The translations under genes were made by a program, and so were the position numbers. From assembly GCF_018324205.1 (NCBI RefSeq), contig NZ_AP023356.1, positions 1,798,001-1,862,000 of the forward strand: DNA of 64,000 bases. The letters are read 5' to 3'. The stretch is from Actinoplanes ianthinogenes (GTDB lineage Bacteria > Actinomycetota > Actinomycetes > Mycobacteriales > Micromonosporaceae). Under the pieces are notes generated by a model, which worked only from the letters and a program-made list of their open reading frames with translations, was not told the DNA's origin and did not search any database. Positions 15,315 to 24,378 of the stretch are shown here, one piece after another (position 1 is the stretch's first letter; each line of letters begins with the position of its first letter).

Positions 15315-16207
15315 ATGGCGCAGAGGATGGTCACGGTCGATCTCGGCGGCCGCCCGGTCGAGGTCCCCGAGGGCGGGCTGTACGACCGCTACCGGATGGG
15401 CGCCGACCTCGACGTCGTCGCCGGGGACCCGCGGGTGAGCAGCGTCGACTTCTTCCGGCAGTTGCCCAAGGCGCGGGTCGACTCCCCGATCGGGGAGACC
15501 CTGACGCCCAACTTCTACTACCGGATCTCCACCGCCCGGCTCACCATGGTCGCGCCCTCCCGGGCGATCCGCGGGCGACTGCCCAGGGAGCTGGCGCCCC
15601 TCGAAGTGGCGCCCGGCCTGGGGCTGGTCTCGGTCATGTTCTTCCGCTACGACGTGTGCGACATCGACTTCTACACCGAGGCCGCGGTCGGCGTCGCGGT
15701 CCGGCCGGCCCGGCACGGCGGGCTCGGCCTCGTCGACACGGTCGCGGCCCTGACGAACGAGCATCTGTACTCCTACGTGCTGTCGCTGCCGGTCAGCAGC
15801 CAGATCGCCCAGGTCCGCGGGCACGACGGCTACGGCTTCCCCAAGTGGGTGGCCGATCTCGACGTCGACATCGACGGACGGCGCACGAGCGCCCGGGTGG
15901 CGGGTGATCTGGCGCTGTCCGCTGCCACGCCGCGGCAGACGGCACACCGCAGCGGCGAGGTGGTCACGGCGCTGACGTCGTACACGACGATCGGCGGGGC
16001 CTGGCACGCGACGTTCAGCCAGACCAACGTGCTCTCCGCCGGCACCTCCCGCTTTCCCCGGGGCGTACGCCTGGAGCTGGGCAACGGCCGGCTCTCCGAC
16101 GACGTCCGATCCCTGCGGCCGCTGCGGACGATCCAGCTCGACGTGGTCACCGAGGGCAGCTCGCGCTGCACATGCCCGTGCCGACCTCGGTCCGCGGACC
16201 GGGCTGA
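15315..16207 (+). pseudogene. acetoacetate decarboxylase-like gene with a one-base deletion near its 3' end
   Basis: The first 281 codons encode an acetoacetate-decarboxylase-family protein; the Schiff-base lysine is probably K177 in GYGFPKWVADLDV. After LRTIQLDVVTEG (16154) the frame reads a Cys/Arg-rich tail that runs on to 16892 across two minus-strand genes, which is implausible. In the next frame the same bases read LALHMPVPTSVRGPG and stop at 16207. Restoring one C at 16157/16158 (GGC-AG to GGC-CAG) gives EGQLALHMPVP and a 297-residue protein. This is either an assembly error or a recent mutation; the affected tail is short. A TetR operator copy precedes the gene, linking it to the OYE gene. 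Confidence 0.75.
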
Positions 16208-16240
16208 GGGGAACCCGGCGTGCTCCTCGGCGTCCGCCGG

Positions 16241-16612
16241 TCACTCGACGTCGTCGTCGACGTCCGGGATCTCCGGGCAGCCCTCGCCCCGCAGGTACAG
16301 GGCTTCCCCGGCAACGTGGGCGGACCCGCTGTCGCCGACCAGGCTGCCGTCGACGTACACCTCGATGTCGGCGCCGGCCGGGATCGGCGCGTGGAAGACG
16401 TTGCCGACCGGGATCGAGCCGCCGGCGACCATCTTGCCGGCGGTGCGGAACTCGATCCGGACCTGCTTGCCGGCCGGGCGCTCGGCGGTCGGCGTCAGGC
16501 ACACGGCGAGACGTTCCCGCGGATCGGGCGCCTCCCCGCCGCATCCGCCCGCGGCGGCCAGCAGAGCGGCGGCCACCAGGACCGGGACGAGGCGGGCACG
16601 CACAGCGGCCAC
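16241..16612 (-). CDS. small lipoprotein, unknown function
   Basis: A 123-residue protein starting at GTG 16612, directly abutting the stop of the acetyltransferase gene (TGAGTG), so the two are co-transcribed. The N-terminus is a lipoprotein signal: positively charged start, hydrophobic VPVLVAAALLAA and lipobox-like AAGGC, with Cys near residue 24. The mature part is short and strand-rich (VRIEFRTAGKMVAGGSIPVG, ADIEVYVDG) and ends in an acidic tail (PDVDDDVE). No family is recognised. It would be anchored to the outer face of the membrane. Confidence 0.65.
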   Translation of the reverse strand: MAAVRARLVPVLVAAALLAAAGGCGGEAPDPRERLAVCLTPTAERPAGKQVRIEFRTAGKMVAGGSIPVGNVFHAPIPAGADIEVYVDGSLVGDSGSAHVAGEALYLRGEGCPEIPDVDDDVE

Positions 16613-17179
16613 TCAACCACCCGTCGATCTTGGTGTCCAGCCGCCGGAGCGGTCCAACCGCAACACCAGGTGCTGCCCGTCGTCGATCGGGTTGTCCGGC
16701 TCCAGCTCGCCCTGGGCGACCGGCACGAACCCGGCCCGTTCCAGGGCCCGCCAGGACGCCCGGTTCGCCCTGGCGACCGGCACCACGATGCACGACGACT
16801 CGGACAGATCGGCCCAGGTGCGCGCGACGAAGGCGGCGATCATCGCGGTGCCCAGGCCGCGTCCCACGTCACCCGGCTCGCCGATCAGGTAGTCGATGCT
16901 GACCGCGCCCGGCGGCACCGGGTAGACCGGCGCCATCTCGGCCAGGTACTCCGGGTAGTCGGTCCACAGGCAGCGCTGCACCAGCCCGACCGGGCGTCCG
17001 GCGAGCAGCGCCAGCCAGTCCTCGTTCGGCTCCTCGCCGCGCGCGGACGGCCCGAAGTCCCGCTCCACCGCCTCGGCGGACCACTCGTGGTTCCACCAGC
17101 GCGCCACGTGCGGATGCGACAGCCACCGCGCGAGCAGCTCGAAGTCACCGGTGCCGACCCGCCGGAAAGTCCAAGCCAT
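16613..17179 (-). CDS. GNAT acetyltransferase, AAC(6')-like
   Basis: A 188-residue GNAT-fold protein. The beginning (FELLARWLSHPHVARWWNHEW) closely resembles the start of aminoglycoside 6'-N-acetyltransferases and related siderophore acetylases (EWLxxxHIxxWW). The acetyl-CoA loop is DVGRGLGTAMIAAFV (G-R-G-L-G-T), and the last motif is NRASWRALERAGFVPV. Chromosomal actinobacterial homologues often have unknown or self-protective roles, so an aminoglycoside substrate is possible but unproven. It heads a two-gene unit with the lipoprotein. Confidence 0.75.
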   Translation of the reverse strand: MAWTFRRVGTGDFELLARWLSHPHVARWWNHEWSAEAVERDFGPSARGEEPNEDWLALLAGRPVGLVQRCLWTDYPEYLAEMAPVYPVPPGAVSIDYLIGEPGDVGRGLGTAMIAAFVARTWADLSESSCIVVPVARANRASWRALERAGFVPVAQGELEPDNPIDDGQHLVLRLDRSGGWTPRSTGG

Positions 17180-17199
17180 CCGGCCAATCTAACCGCCGT

Positions 17200-18141
17200 T
17201 CAGGCCAGCGGGATCGCGGGACGGATGCGCATCGTGCCGTAGTCACCGTCGTAGCCGGAGTCGCGGTACGCCGTGGCGATCGTCAGCCAGGAGAGGAAGC
17301 TGCCGGCGCCACCGCAGACGGCGCTCCCGCCGTCACCGCCACACACCACGTCCCGGCTGGCGGTGCGCTCCTCGCGGTAGGGATCCTGACCGATGTGGAG
17401 GCCGAACCGGTTGGGTTCGCGGTGCGGACCGGTCTCCGCCGACCACGGGTCGCCGTCCGGGTTGTCGTCGCCCCAGCGGAACAGGGTGGCCACGCCGCCG
17501 CCGCAGGCGTGCTCCCACTCGTCCGGCGTCAGCAGCCGCTGGCCGAGCCCGGCCAGCCGGTCGACCTCGCCGTCGTAGGACGGGCTGCCGAGCAGCCAGG
17601 CAGCCTCAACGGTCCAGTCAGGTCGCAGGATCGCGCGGGCGGCGCCCGACCACTCGATCTCTCCCGGCGCGGGCTCCGCCGCCGGCCGGGGACGCCGCCG
17701 GGCCCGCTCGACACGGCGGACGATCTCCGGATGGTCCGGCGGCACCGCGACCACGCCCGCCTCGGCGGCTTCCACGGCCACCAGCAGCGGCGGCACCACG
17801 ACGGTCCGGCGGGCGGCGGTGACCGCGTCGGTGAACTGCCGGATGTCCTGCTCGATGCCGTACTCGTCCGCGCTCTCCGCGAAGCTGGCCGCCTGCCGCG
17901 GGGTCGGCTCGAACCGGTCGCCGTCGAAGCCGACCGTCACCTCCCCGCCCGGCACGAACGCGAACCGCTCGCCGGCCACCAGGAAGAATGCGACCGGGCC
18001 GGGCCGGCCGGCGTACTCGTGCGCGCGGACCTCGATCAGCGTGGCGCCGGACCGCGCGGCGATCGACCTCGCCACCGCCTCGGCGGCCCCCAGATCCAGG
18101 CGGGACCACTGCTCAGGGGAGGGGGCCGGTGGGTAGGTCAC
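17200..18141 (-). CDS. protein with C-terminal formylglycine-generating-enzyme-like fold
   Basis: A 313-residue protein. The second half has FGE-sulfatase/SUMF1-type landmarks: RLLTPDEWEHACGGG (like R-L-P-T-E-A-E-W-E-x-A), LFRWGDDNPDG, NRFGLHIGQDPY, and a final segment ending ATAYRDSGYD...MRIRPAI. True FGEs bind copper through two cysteines near the C-terminus; here Cys occurs in VVCGGDGG and AVCGGAG with altered spacing and context, so catalysis is doubtful. The N-terminal 140 residues (FVPGGEVTVGFDGDRFEPT) are also degenerate FGE-like. Its start overlaps the end of the acyl-CoA ligase gene by 29 bases, so it is translationally linked to the fatty-acid operon. Function unknown. Confidence 0.6.
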   Translation of the reverse strand: MTYPPAPSPEQWSRLDLGAAEAVARSIAARSGATLIEVRAHEYAGRPGPVAFFLVAGERFAFVPGGEVTVGFDGDRFEPTPRQAASFAESADEYGIEQDIRQFTDAVTAARRTVVVPPLLVAVEAAEAGVVAVPPDHPEIVRRVERARRRPRPAAEPAPGEIEWSGAARAILRPDWTVEAAWLLGSPSYDGEVDRLAGLGQRLLTPDEWEHACGGGVATLFRWGDDNPDGDPWSAETGPHREPNRFGLHIGQDPYREERTASRDVVCGGDGGSAVCGGAGSFLSWLTIATAYRDSGYDGDYGTMRIRPAIPLA

Positions 18142-19714
18142 GGCGGATCACCTTACCGGTCGGGTTGCGGGGCAGCTCGTCGATGAAGACCACGTCGCGG
18201 GGGACCTTGTAGCGGGCGAGCAGCGCCCGCACATAGTCCCGGATCTCCTGCGGGTCGCGGCTGGCGTCCTCGGTCGGGACGATGAAGGCGCGCAGCCGGC
18301 GGCCGAACTCCGGGTCGTCGACGCCGATCACCGCGGCCTCCACGACGTCGTCCCGCTCGGCCAGCAGGTTCTCGACTTCGAGCGGGTACACGTTCTCCCC
18401 GCCCGAAATGATCATGTCGTCCTCGCGGCCGTCGATGTAGAGCAGGCCGTGCTCGTCGAAGTGGCCCCGGTCGCCGGTGGACATGTAGCCGTCGATGACC
18501 TGCTTGTGCTGCCCGTCGGTGTAGCCCTCGAACGGGATGCCGGTACGCACGAACACCCGCCCGGTGACGTGCGGCCGATCGACCCGCCGGTCCTGGTCGT
18601 CGTAGATCGCGACGCGCACGGTGACCGGCGGCTTCCCGACCGTCCCGGGCGCCCGGCGCGACTCGGCCGGCTGCGCGACCGAGGCGACCGCGACCTCGGT
18701 GGACCCGTACACGTTGTAGATGACCTCGCCGAACTGGTCCTGGAACCGGTTGGTCAGCTCGGGCGCGAGCGGCGAGCCGGCCACGAAGACCGTGCGCAGC
18801 GCCGACGTGTCGTACTTGCCGATGATCTCCGGGCCGAGCGACAGGATCCGGGTCAGCATGGTCGGCACGGCGACCAGCATCTGCGCCCGGTGCTCGGCGA
18901 GGGCCCGCAGGATGCCCTCGGCGTCGAACCGGCGCATCAGCACGGCGTGCGCGGCGAGCGACATCCCGACCGTCCAGGCGCCGAACCCGGTGCTGTGGAA
19001 CAGCGGCGACGCGACCACGATGGTCCCCTGCCGCGGGAACGGGATCCGGTCCGCGATCAGCGCGCTGGCCAGCGGCGACACCTTGGTGCGCGGGGCACCC
19101 TTGGGCAGGCCGGTGGTGCCGCTGGTCAGGATGATGAAACCGGCCGGGCGGTCCGGCAGCGGCAGCGGGGTGACCGGCTGCCCGGCGATCAGCATGTCGA
19201 TGGTCTTGTCGGCGGCGCCCTCGTCGGCCCAGGTCAGGTATCGCGGGACGGCGTCCGGCAGGGCGTCGATCAGATCGGCGAACTCGCTGTCGTACAGCAC
19301 CGCGCGGACGTTCTCCCGGGCCACCACCTCGGCGAACTGCTGCGGCGCGAGGCCGGTGTTCATCAGCGCCAGCCGCAGCCCGGCACGCGCCGCGGCGCTG
19401 ATCGTCAGCACCAGTCCCCGGTGATCCCTCGCCAGCACCCCGATGACCGATCTGTCCGGGAGACCCAGGCTCTTGAGGGCGTGCGCGAGCGCGTTGGACT
19501 GCTCGTCCAGCTGCCGATAGTTCAGCGTCCCGCGCTCGTCGGTGAGGGCCGGCCCGTGCGGGTGCTCGATCGCCGCCTTCATGATCAGGGCGGCCTGCGG
19601 CCCGAGCCGTCCGTTGCGGATCGCGGCGCTCACCAGATGATCGGGCCGGAGCAGGTTGACGATGCCGATCTGGTGCATCCGCAGCACCGCGTGCAGGTTC
19701 TCAAGAGCGCTCAC
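18113..19714 (-). CDS. AMP-binding acyl-CoA ligase (long-chain fatty acid type)
   Basis: A 533-residue ANL-superfamily enzyme from GTG 19714, which overlaps the end of the upstream gene by 14 bases. Motifs: P-loop LTSGTTGLPKG (196-206), YNVYGSTEVA (A5), YMSTGDRG (A7), ENVYPLEVENLLAERDDV (A8) and the C-terminal catalytic lysine in NPTGKVIRRD (A10). It activates a carboxylic acid with ATP and CoA. The neighbours (three-domain thiolase/hydratase protein, acyl-CoA dehydrogenase) place it in fatty-acid or related acyl-CoA degradation. The first 50 residues before the ligase core (LRMHQIGIVNLLRPDHL) occur in actinobacterial FadD-type ligases. Confidence 0.88.
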   Translation of the reverse strand: MSALENLHAVLRMHQIGIVNLLRPDHLVSAAIRNGRLGPQAALIMKAAIEHPHGPALTDERGTLNYRQLDEQSNALAHALKSLGLPDRSVIGVLARDHRGLVLTISAAARAGLRLALMNTGLAPQQFAEVVARENVRAVLYDSEFADLIDALPDAVPRYLTWADEGAADKTIDMLIAGQPVTPLPLPDRPAGFIILTSGTTGLPKGAPRTKVSPLASALIADRIPFPRQGTIVVASPLFHSTGFGAWTVGMSLAAHAVLMRRFDAEGILRALAEHRAQMLVAVPTMLTRILSLGPEIIGKYDTSALRTVFVAGSPLAPELTNRFQDQFGEVIYNVYGSTEVAVASVAQPAESRRAPGTVGKPPVTVRVAIYDDQDRRVDRPHVTGRVFVRTGIPFEGYTDGQHKQVIDGYMSTGDRGHFDEHGLLYIDGREDDMIISGGENVYPLEVENLLAERDDVVEAAVIGVDDPEFGRRLRAFIVPTEDASRDPQEIRDYVRALLARYKVPRDVVFIDELPRNPTGKVIRRDLPTGPLP

Positions 19715-22481
19715 GATCAGCCCTTCGGTAGGCCTTCGGTAGGTCGAAACTCGCGGAGCCGAGCACCACACCGGCGATCTCGGACAGGTGGTCGAAGGCC
19801 TCCGCACTCGTCCAGTCGCCCTGCTCGTCGACGATGCGTTTGGCCAGGAGGACGGCGAGCGCCGGGTGCGCCGCGATCGAGACCGCCAGATCGAAGGCCG
19901 TTGCGTACGCCTTCCCGACCGGAGTCACCCGGTTGATCAGCCCGAGATCGTGCAGCCGCCGAGCCGGCATCGGCTCCCCGGTCAGCGCGAGTTCCAGCGC
20001 GGTCGCCCGGGGCAGGCTCCGGGCCAGCCGCAGCACTCCCCCGGCCGCGGCGACCAGCCCGCGCTTGACCTCGGGAATGCCGAACAGCGCGTCCTCGGCC
20101 GCGACGATCAGGTCGGCGGCCAGCGCGAGCTCGAACCCACCGGCCAGCGCCGCACCCTCGACCGCCGCGATCAGCGGCTTCCTCGGCGGTTCGGCGGTCA
20201 GCCCGAGCAGGCCACGGCCCTCGGTGATCGGGTACTCGCCGCGAGCGGCGGCTTTCAGGTCCATCCCGGCGCAGAACATCGGCCCGTTGCCGGTGAGCAC
20301 CGCGACCCGGGCGTCCGGGTCGGCCTCGAACTCGTCGATCGCGCGTTCCAGGCCGCGGGCGGTGGCCAGGTCGACGGCGTTGCGGACGGCGGGCCGGTTG
20401 AGCCGGATCACGGTGACCGGGCCGTGCCACTCGACCACCACCGGCGGCTCCCCCGGCGGCGGCAGCGCCACCGGGGTGTCGTCGAACGGATCCCCGTCCA
20501 GCGGTTCGGTGGCCCGCACCACCCGGGAGCCGTCGTCGAGGATCTCGGTGACGATCCCGGCCTCCGGGGTGCCGTCCCGGCGGTAGGTGACGGTATACGC
20601 CTCAACAATGCCCGATCTATCAGCATTTAAGGCGACCGAGCGGGTGGGACGGTGCAGCCGTATGTCCGCGTCGATGTCGCGGAACTCCCCCACGGGCGGG
20701 TCGGTGGAGAGAACCGTCGCCGCGTGCTTGGTCATGTACCAGCCGACCGCGGTGGCCAGGCCGTAGCTGCCCGGGTCGTGGCGCAGCCGGAAGCACAGGT
20801 TGGCCAGCGAGTGCCCGGCATAGTTGTTGCCCGGGCCGCCGGCGAAGGTGAGGCCGCCGGTGACGGTCAGCGGCCGCTCCGGGTCGTCGATCGGCAGGCC
20901 GAGCTCGGCGGCGGCGATCTGCACGGCGGAGGGGAAGCAGGCGTACAGGTCGAGGTACCTGATGTCGTCGATGGTGAGCCGCGTGTGGTCAAGGACGGCC
21001 CGGCCGATCGCGTGGATGGCGGGTGAGCGGGTCAGGTCGGCGCGCTCGGTCACGTGCCACTCGTCGGTGGCGTGCGCCCCCACGTGCGGGAAGATCCAGA
21101 GCCGCTGGTCGATCCCGGCCTCCCGCGCCACCTCGGCGCTGCACACGATCAGCGCGCTGGCCTGGTTGACCTGGAGGTTCGCGGCGAGCAGCTTGGTGTA
21201 CGGCGCGCAGACCAGACGGTTGTCGCCGTCGACGGTGGCGAGCTGCTCCGGGGTCCGGAACTCCTGAAGCCAGGCGTACATGTTGCCGGCGGCCGCCTGG
21301 GAGAGCCGGGACCAGAGCTCGGTGATCTTCTTCCGGTGCTCGGCCACGCTGAGCCCGTCGCGGCGGCGCAGCGCGTTCTCGATCAGGGCGTAGAAGTGCA
21401 GCGGGGAGACCAGGCCGGCGGCGGTCTCGGCGGCATTGTTCGGTTCCCGGTCGGTGCCGAGGGTGCGGGTCGGTGCCGTACCGTCGGGCTGGGTCGGCCA
21501 GTCCAGCGGCTTGCCGGCGCGTTCCGCGGCCGCGGCGGTGGCGGCGGCCTCGGCGCCGGCGATCAGCGCGATCCGGCTCTCGCCCCGGCTGATCGCGGCG
21601 GCGAGGTCGTTGACCAGGCGCAGCGGGCCGTCGCCGCCGAAGAGTCCGGTCTGGACGGTCCGGGCCGGGCGGGCGCCCACCCGCTCGGCGAGCAGGGCGG
21701 CGCCGTCCGGGTACTGCCAGGAGACGCTGGCCACCCAGCCGACGGTGTCGGCCGAGGTCACCAGGTTGTGCTCGATGAGGATGTCGGTGGAGGCGCTCTC
21801 CATGGCGCGGGCGGCGAGAGAGACCGGATCGCCCGCGGCCGGGTTGGTGGTGCGCTCGCGACACTGACCGATGCCGACGATGACGGGCGTCCACGGATCG
21901 ATCTCCCGCCCCGTCCGCAGATGCCTGATCGTTCCGGGCTTTTCGCGCTTTATCAGTGTCAAAGTTCGGTCAGAGCCGCTGGACGGGCCGGTGAAGTCGG
22001 CTCGAGCCAGCCGCTCCAGCGAAGCCCGCAACGCCTCGGTGAGACTCCGCGCCACCATCGGCCCCAGCGGACCGTCGGTCGGCCCGCCCTGCACCCCACC
22101 GTCGAGCCGGACCAGCGTCCCGCCATCCGAAGGCGCGACCGACAGGTAGACCCCGACCTCGATCCCCATCGGCCCGGTCCCGTCCAGCCAGACCGTCCGG
22201 CCGGAAAGACCCCGGACCGTCCAGCGCACCTCGACTGGCGTCCCCATCAGCTTCACCCGCTGCGCGAACCGCCCGCCCTCGACCAGCGCACCCGGCGGTG
22301 CGGCCGGCCACCCGCTGTGCATGACCAGCCAGTCCGCCATCCGCGCCGGGTCCGTGAGATGGGCGAGCACCCGCTCCGGCGGCGCGGCCACGGAGACGGA
22401 CAGGGTCCAGGGGCGGCTCAGCAGCCGTGGCGGCTCGACGACGGGCGGTGGTGCGGGCACAGCTCGGCGGCGAAACCGCAT
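19701..22481 (-). CDS. three-domain fusion: SRPBCC - thiolase-like acetyltransferase - enoyl-CoA hydratase
   Basis: A 926-residue protein in one uninterrupted frame. Residues 20-180 form an SRPBCC/polyketide-cyclase-type lipid-binding domain (WTLSVSVAAPPERVLAHLTDP). Residues 195-660 resemble the SCP-x-like acetyl-CoA acetyltransferase family (PVIVGIGQ, LFGGDGPLRLVNDLAAAI, TVTGGLTFAGGPGNNYAGHSL); no canonical thiolase nucleophile Cys is evident, which seems common in that subfamily. Residues 680-926 are an enoyl-CoA hydratase/isomerase with both catalytic glutamates (GGFELAL and FGIPEVKRGL). There is no internal start with a ribosome site at the junctions. It probably handles sterol or fatty acyl-CoA intermediates with the downstream ligase, to which it is coupled by a 14-base overlap. 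Confidence 0.8.
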   Translation of the reverse strand: MRFRRRAVPAPPPVVEPPRLLSRPWTLSVSVAAPPERVLAHLTDPARMADWLVMHSGWPAAPPGALVEGGRFAQRVKLMGTPVEVRWTVRGLSGRTVWLDGTGPMGIEVGVYLSVAPSDGGTLVRLDGGVQGGPTDGPLGPMVARSLTEALRASLERLARADFTGPSSGSDRTLTLIKREKPGTIRHLRTGREIDPWTPVIVGIGQCRERTTNPAAGDPVSLAARAMESASTDILIEHNLVTSADTVGWVASVSWQYPDGAALLAERVGARPARTVQTGLFGGDGPLRLVNDLAAAISRGESRIALIAGAEAAATAAAAERAGKPLDWPTQPDGTAPTRTLGTDREPNNAAETAAGLVSPLHFYALIENALRRRDGLSVAEHRKKITELWSRLSQAAAGNMYAWLQEFRTPEQLATVDGDNRLVCAPYTKLLAANLQVNQASALIVCSAEVAREAGIDQRLWIFPHVGAHATDEWHVTERADLTRSPAIHAIGRAVLDHTRLTIDDIRYLDLYACFPSAVQIAAAELGLPIDDPERPLTVTGGLTFAGGPGNNYAGHSLANLCFRLRHDPGSYGLATAVGWYMTKHAATVLSTDPPVGEFRDIDADIRLHRPTRSVALNADRSGIVEAYTVTYRRDGTPEAGIVTEILDDGSRVVRATEPLDGDPFDDTPVALPPPGEPPVVVEWHGPVTVIRLNRPAVRNAVDLATARGLERAIDEFEADPDARVAVLTGNGPMFCAGMDLKAAARGEYPITEGRGLLGLTAEPPRKPLIAAVEGAALAGGFELALAADLIVAAEDALFGIPEVKRGLVAAAGGVLRLARSLPRATALELALTGEPMPARRLHDLGLINRVTPVGKAYATAFDLAVSIAAHPALAVLLAKRIVDEQGDWTSAEAFDHLSEIAGVVLGSASFDLPKAYRRADRERS

Positions 22482-22564
22482 CGACGAACCCCCAAACAGT
22501 CTCGCGTGACGGTAATCCAGTGACCTGCATCACGACAAGACCGAAAACGGCCAGGAAAATCCGC

Positions 22565-22577
22565 AGTGGACTCCACT
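22565..22577. promoter_or_regulatory. short palindrome in the divergent tetR/fusion-gene promoter region
   Basis: AGTGGA-C-TCCACT is a perfect dyad 27 bases before the TetR start at 22604, in the 122-base gap between divergent genes. It is a plausible TetR binding site controlling the fatty-acid genes. Confidence 0.45.
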
Positions 22578-22603
22578 AACCGTCAGGTCGTACGGTAAGT
22601 GCC

Positions 22604-23224
22604 GTGAGGCGGACGCAAGCCCAGCGCAGCGAGGCCACCCGGCTCCGGATCCTCGACGCCACGTGCCAGTCACTCGTCGAGCGGGGTTATGCCGAGACCA
22701 CCACCGCCGAGGTGCTGGCCCGCGCCGACGTGCCCCGCGGCACCCTGCTGCACCACTTCCCCACCAAGGTCGACCTGCTGGTCGCCTCGGTGCAGCACGT
22801 CGCCCGGCGGCGGCTCGACGCGCTCGCCGCCGAGCTGTCCGCGCTGCCCGACGACGCGGACGAGCTGGACGCGTTCATCGACGGCGTCTGGCACCACTTC
22901 TCCGCCCCGCTGTTCTGGGCCGCGCTGGAGTTGTGGAACGCGGCCCGCACCGACGCCGAGCTGCGCGCCGCGCTGATGCCGGTGGAGAAAGAGATCTTCG
23001 GGGTGCTGCACGAGCGGGCGAGCGCGCTGCTCGGCGACGACCCCCGGGTGCCGACCGTGGTCCAGATGACCTTCGAGGTGATGACCGGCCTGGTGATGAC
23101 CGGCATCGTCAGCGGGGAGCTGGGCCGCCGCGAGTTGTTGATCCGCCGGTGGAAGAGGGCGGCCGCGATCCTGCTCGGCCGGCGCGCCCCGGACACCCTC
23201 GTCGAACGCGCGAAGGGAACCTGA
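22604..23224 (+). CDS. TetR/AcrR-family transcriptional regulator of acyl-CoA genes
   Basis: A 206-residue regulator starting at GTG 22604. Residues 8-58 form the helix-turn-helix (TRLRILDATCQSLVERGYAETTTAEVLARADVPRGTLLHHFPTKVDLL). The C-terminal domain is a generic TetR ligand pocket (FWAALELWNAARTDAEL, MTGLVMTGIVSGEL). It is followed 2 bases later by the acyl-CoA dehydrogenase gene and is divergent from the thiolase/hydratase fusion. It therefore probably responds to an acyl-CoA and controls both units. Confidence 0.88.
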   Translation: MRRTQAQRSEATRLRILDATCQSLVERGYAETTTAEVLARADVPRGTLLHHFPTKVDLLVASVQHVARRRLDALAAELSALPDDADELDAFIDGVWHHFSAPLFWAALELWNAARTDAELRAALMPVEKEIFGVLHERASALLGDDPRVPTVVQMTFEVMTGLVMTGIVSGELGRRELLIRRWKRAAAILLGRRAPDTLVERAKGT

Positions 23225-23226
23225 GG

Positions 23227-24378
23227 ATGTACGAAGACCCGTTCGAGACCGCGGAACGCACCGCACTGCGGGAGGCGATGGCTTCTTTCGTACGCAAAGA
23301 GGTCCTGCCCTTTCTGAACGACTGGGAGCGAGCCGGCGAGATCCCCCGCGAGCTGCACGCCGGCGCCGCGAAGGCGGGACTTTATGCCGTCGGCTTCCCG
23401 GAGGAGGTGGGTGGTGACGGCGGCGACACCGTCGACATGGTGGTCGCCACCGAGGCGTTCCTGGAGGCCGGCGGCTCGTCCGGCTGCCACGCCGCGCTGT
23501 TCACCCACGGCATCGCGCTCCCCCACATGATCGCGACCGGCGACCCGGCACTGATCGACCGGTTCGTCCGCCCCGCGCTGGCCGGCTCCGTGCTGTGCTC
23601 GCTCGGGGTCACCGAGCCGGACGCCGGTTCCGACGTCGGTGCGCTGCGCACCACCGCGGTCCGCGACGGCGACGACTACGTGGTCAACGGCGCCAAGATG
23701 TTCATCACCTCCGGCACCCGCGCCGACTTCGTGACCACCGCGGTGCGCACCGGCGGCCCCGGCTCGGCCGGGATCAGCATGCTGGTGATCGAGCGCGGCA
23801 CGCCCGGCTTCGCGGTGTCCCGCAAGCTCGACAAGATGGGCTGGCTCTGCTCCGACACCGCCGAGCTGTCGTTCACCGACTGCCGGGTGCCGGCCGCCAA
23901 CCTGGTCGGCGCGGAGAACGGCGGCTTCCCGCTGATCGCCCAGGTCTTCGTGCCGGAGCGGATCATCGCGGCGGTGCACGCCTACTCGGTCGCCCAGCGC
24001 TGCCTGGACCTGACCCTGGAGCAGGTGCGGCGGCGGGACACGTTCGGCCGGCCGCTGATCAGCCGGCAGGTGGTCCGGCACAAGCTGGTCGAGATGCGGC
24101 AGCGGATCGAGCTGGCCCGCACGTTCACCCGCCGGGTCGCCGCCCGGCACGCCGCCGGCGAGTGGGTGGCCGGCGAGGTCTGCCTGGCCAAGAACGCCGC
24201 GGTCGAGGCCTGCAAGCACGTCGTCGACGAGGCGGTCCAGTTGCACGGCGGGATGGGTTATCTGCGCGAGTCCGAGGTGGAACGGCATTACCGCGACAGC
24301 CGGATCCTCGGGATCGGCGCCGGGGCCACGGAGGTGATGGCCGACCTGGCCGCCAAGATCTTCCAATACGACCGCTGA
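23227..24378 (+). CDS. acyl-CoA dehydrogenase
   Basis: A 383-residue FAD enzyme starting 2 bases after the tetR stop with GAGG just before the ATG. All three ACAD signatures are present: CSLGVTEPDAGSDVGALRTTA (FAD and substrate contacts, residues 122-141), the middle beta domain (VNGAKMFITSGTRADF), and the C-terminal QLHGGMGYLRESEVERHYRDSRI. It oxidises acyl-CoA to 2-enoyl-CoA and passes electrons to ETF. The 2-enoyl-CoA would feed the hydratase domain of the divergent fusion protein, so the block supplies activation, dehydrogenation, hydration and perhaps thiolysis. Confidence 0.92.
   Translation: MYEDPFETAERTALREAMASFVRKEVLPFLNDWERAGEIPRELHAGAAKAGLYAVGFPEEVGGDGGDTVDMVVATEAFLEAGGSSGCHAALFTHGIALPHMIATGDPALIDRFVRPALAGSVLCSLGVTEPDAGSDVGALRTTAVRDGDDYVVNGAKMFITSGTRADFVTTAVRTGGPGSAGISMLVIERGTPGFAVSRKLDKMGWLCSDTAELSFTDCRVPAANLVGAENGGFPLIAQVFVPERIIAAVHAYSVAQRCLDLTLEQVRRRDTFGRPLISRQVVRHKLVEMRQRIELARTFTRRVAARHAAGEWVAGEVCLAKNAAVEACKHVVDEAVQLHGGMGYLRESEVERHYRDSRILGIGAGATEVMADLAAKIFQYDR

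Noticed and set aside
16208..16892. Extension of the decarboxylase-like frame to 16892
   Set aside because: It runs over two supported minus-strand genes and lacks coding character; a one-base deletion explains it better.
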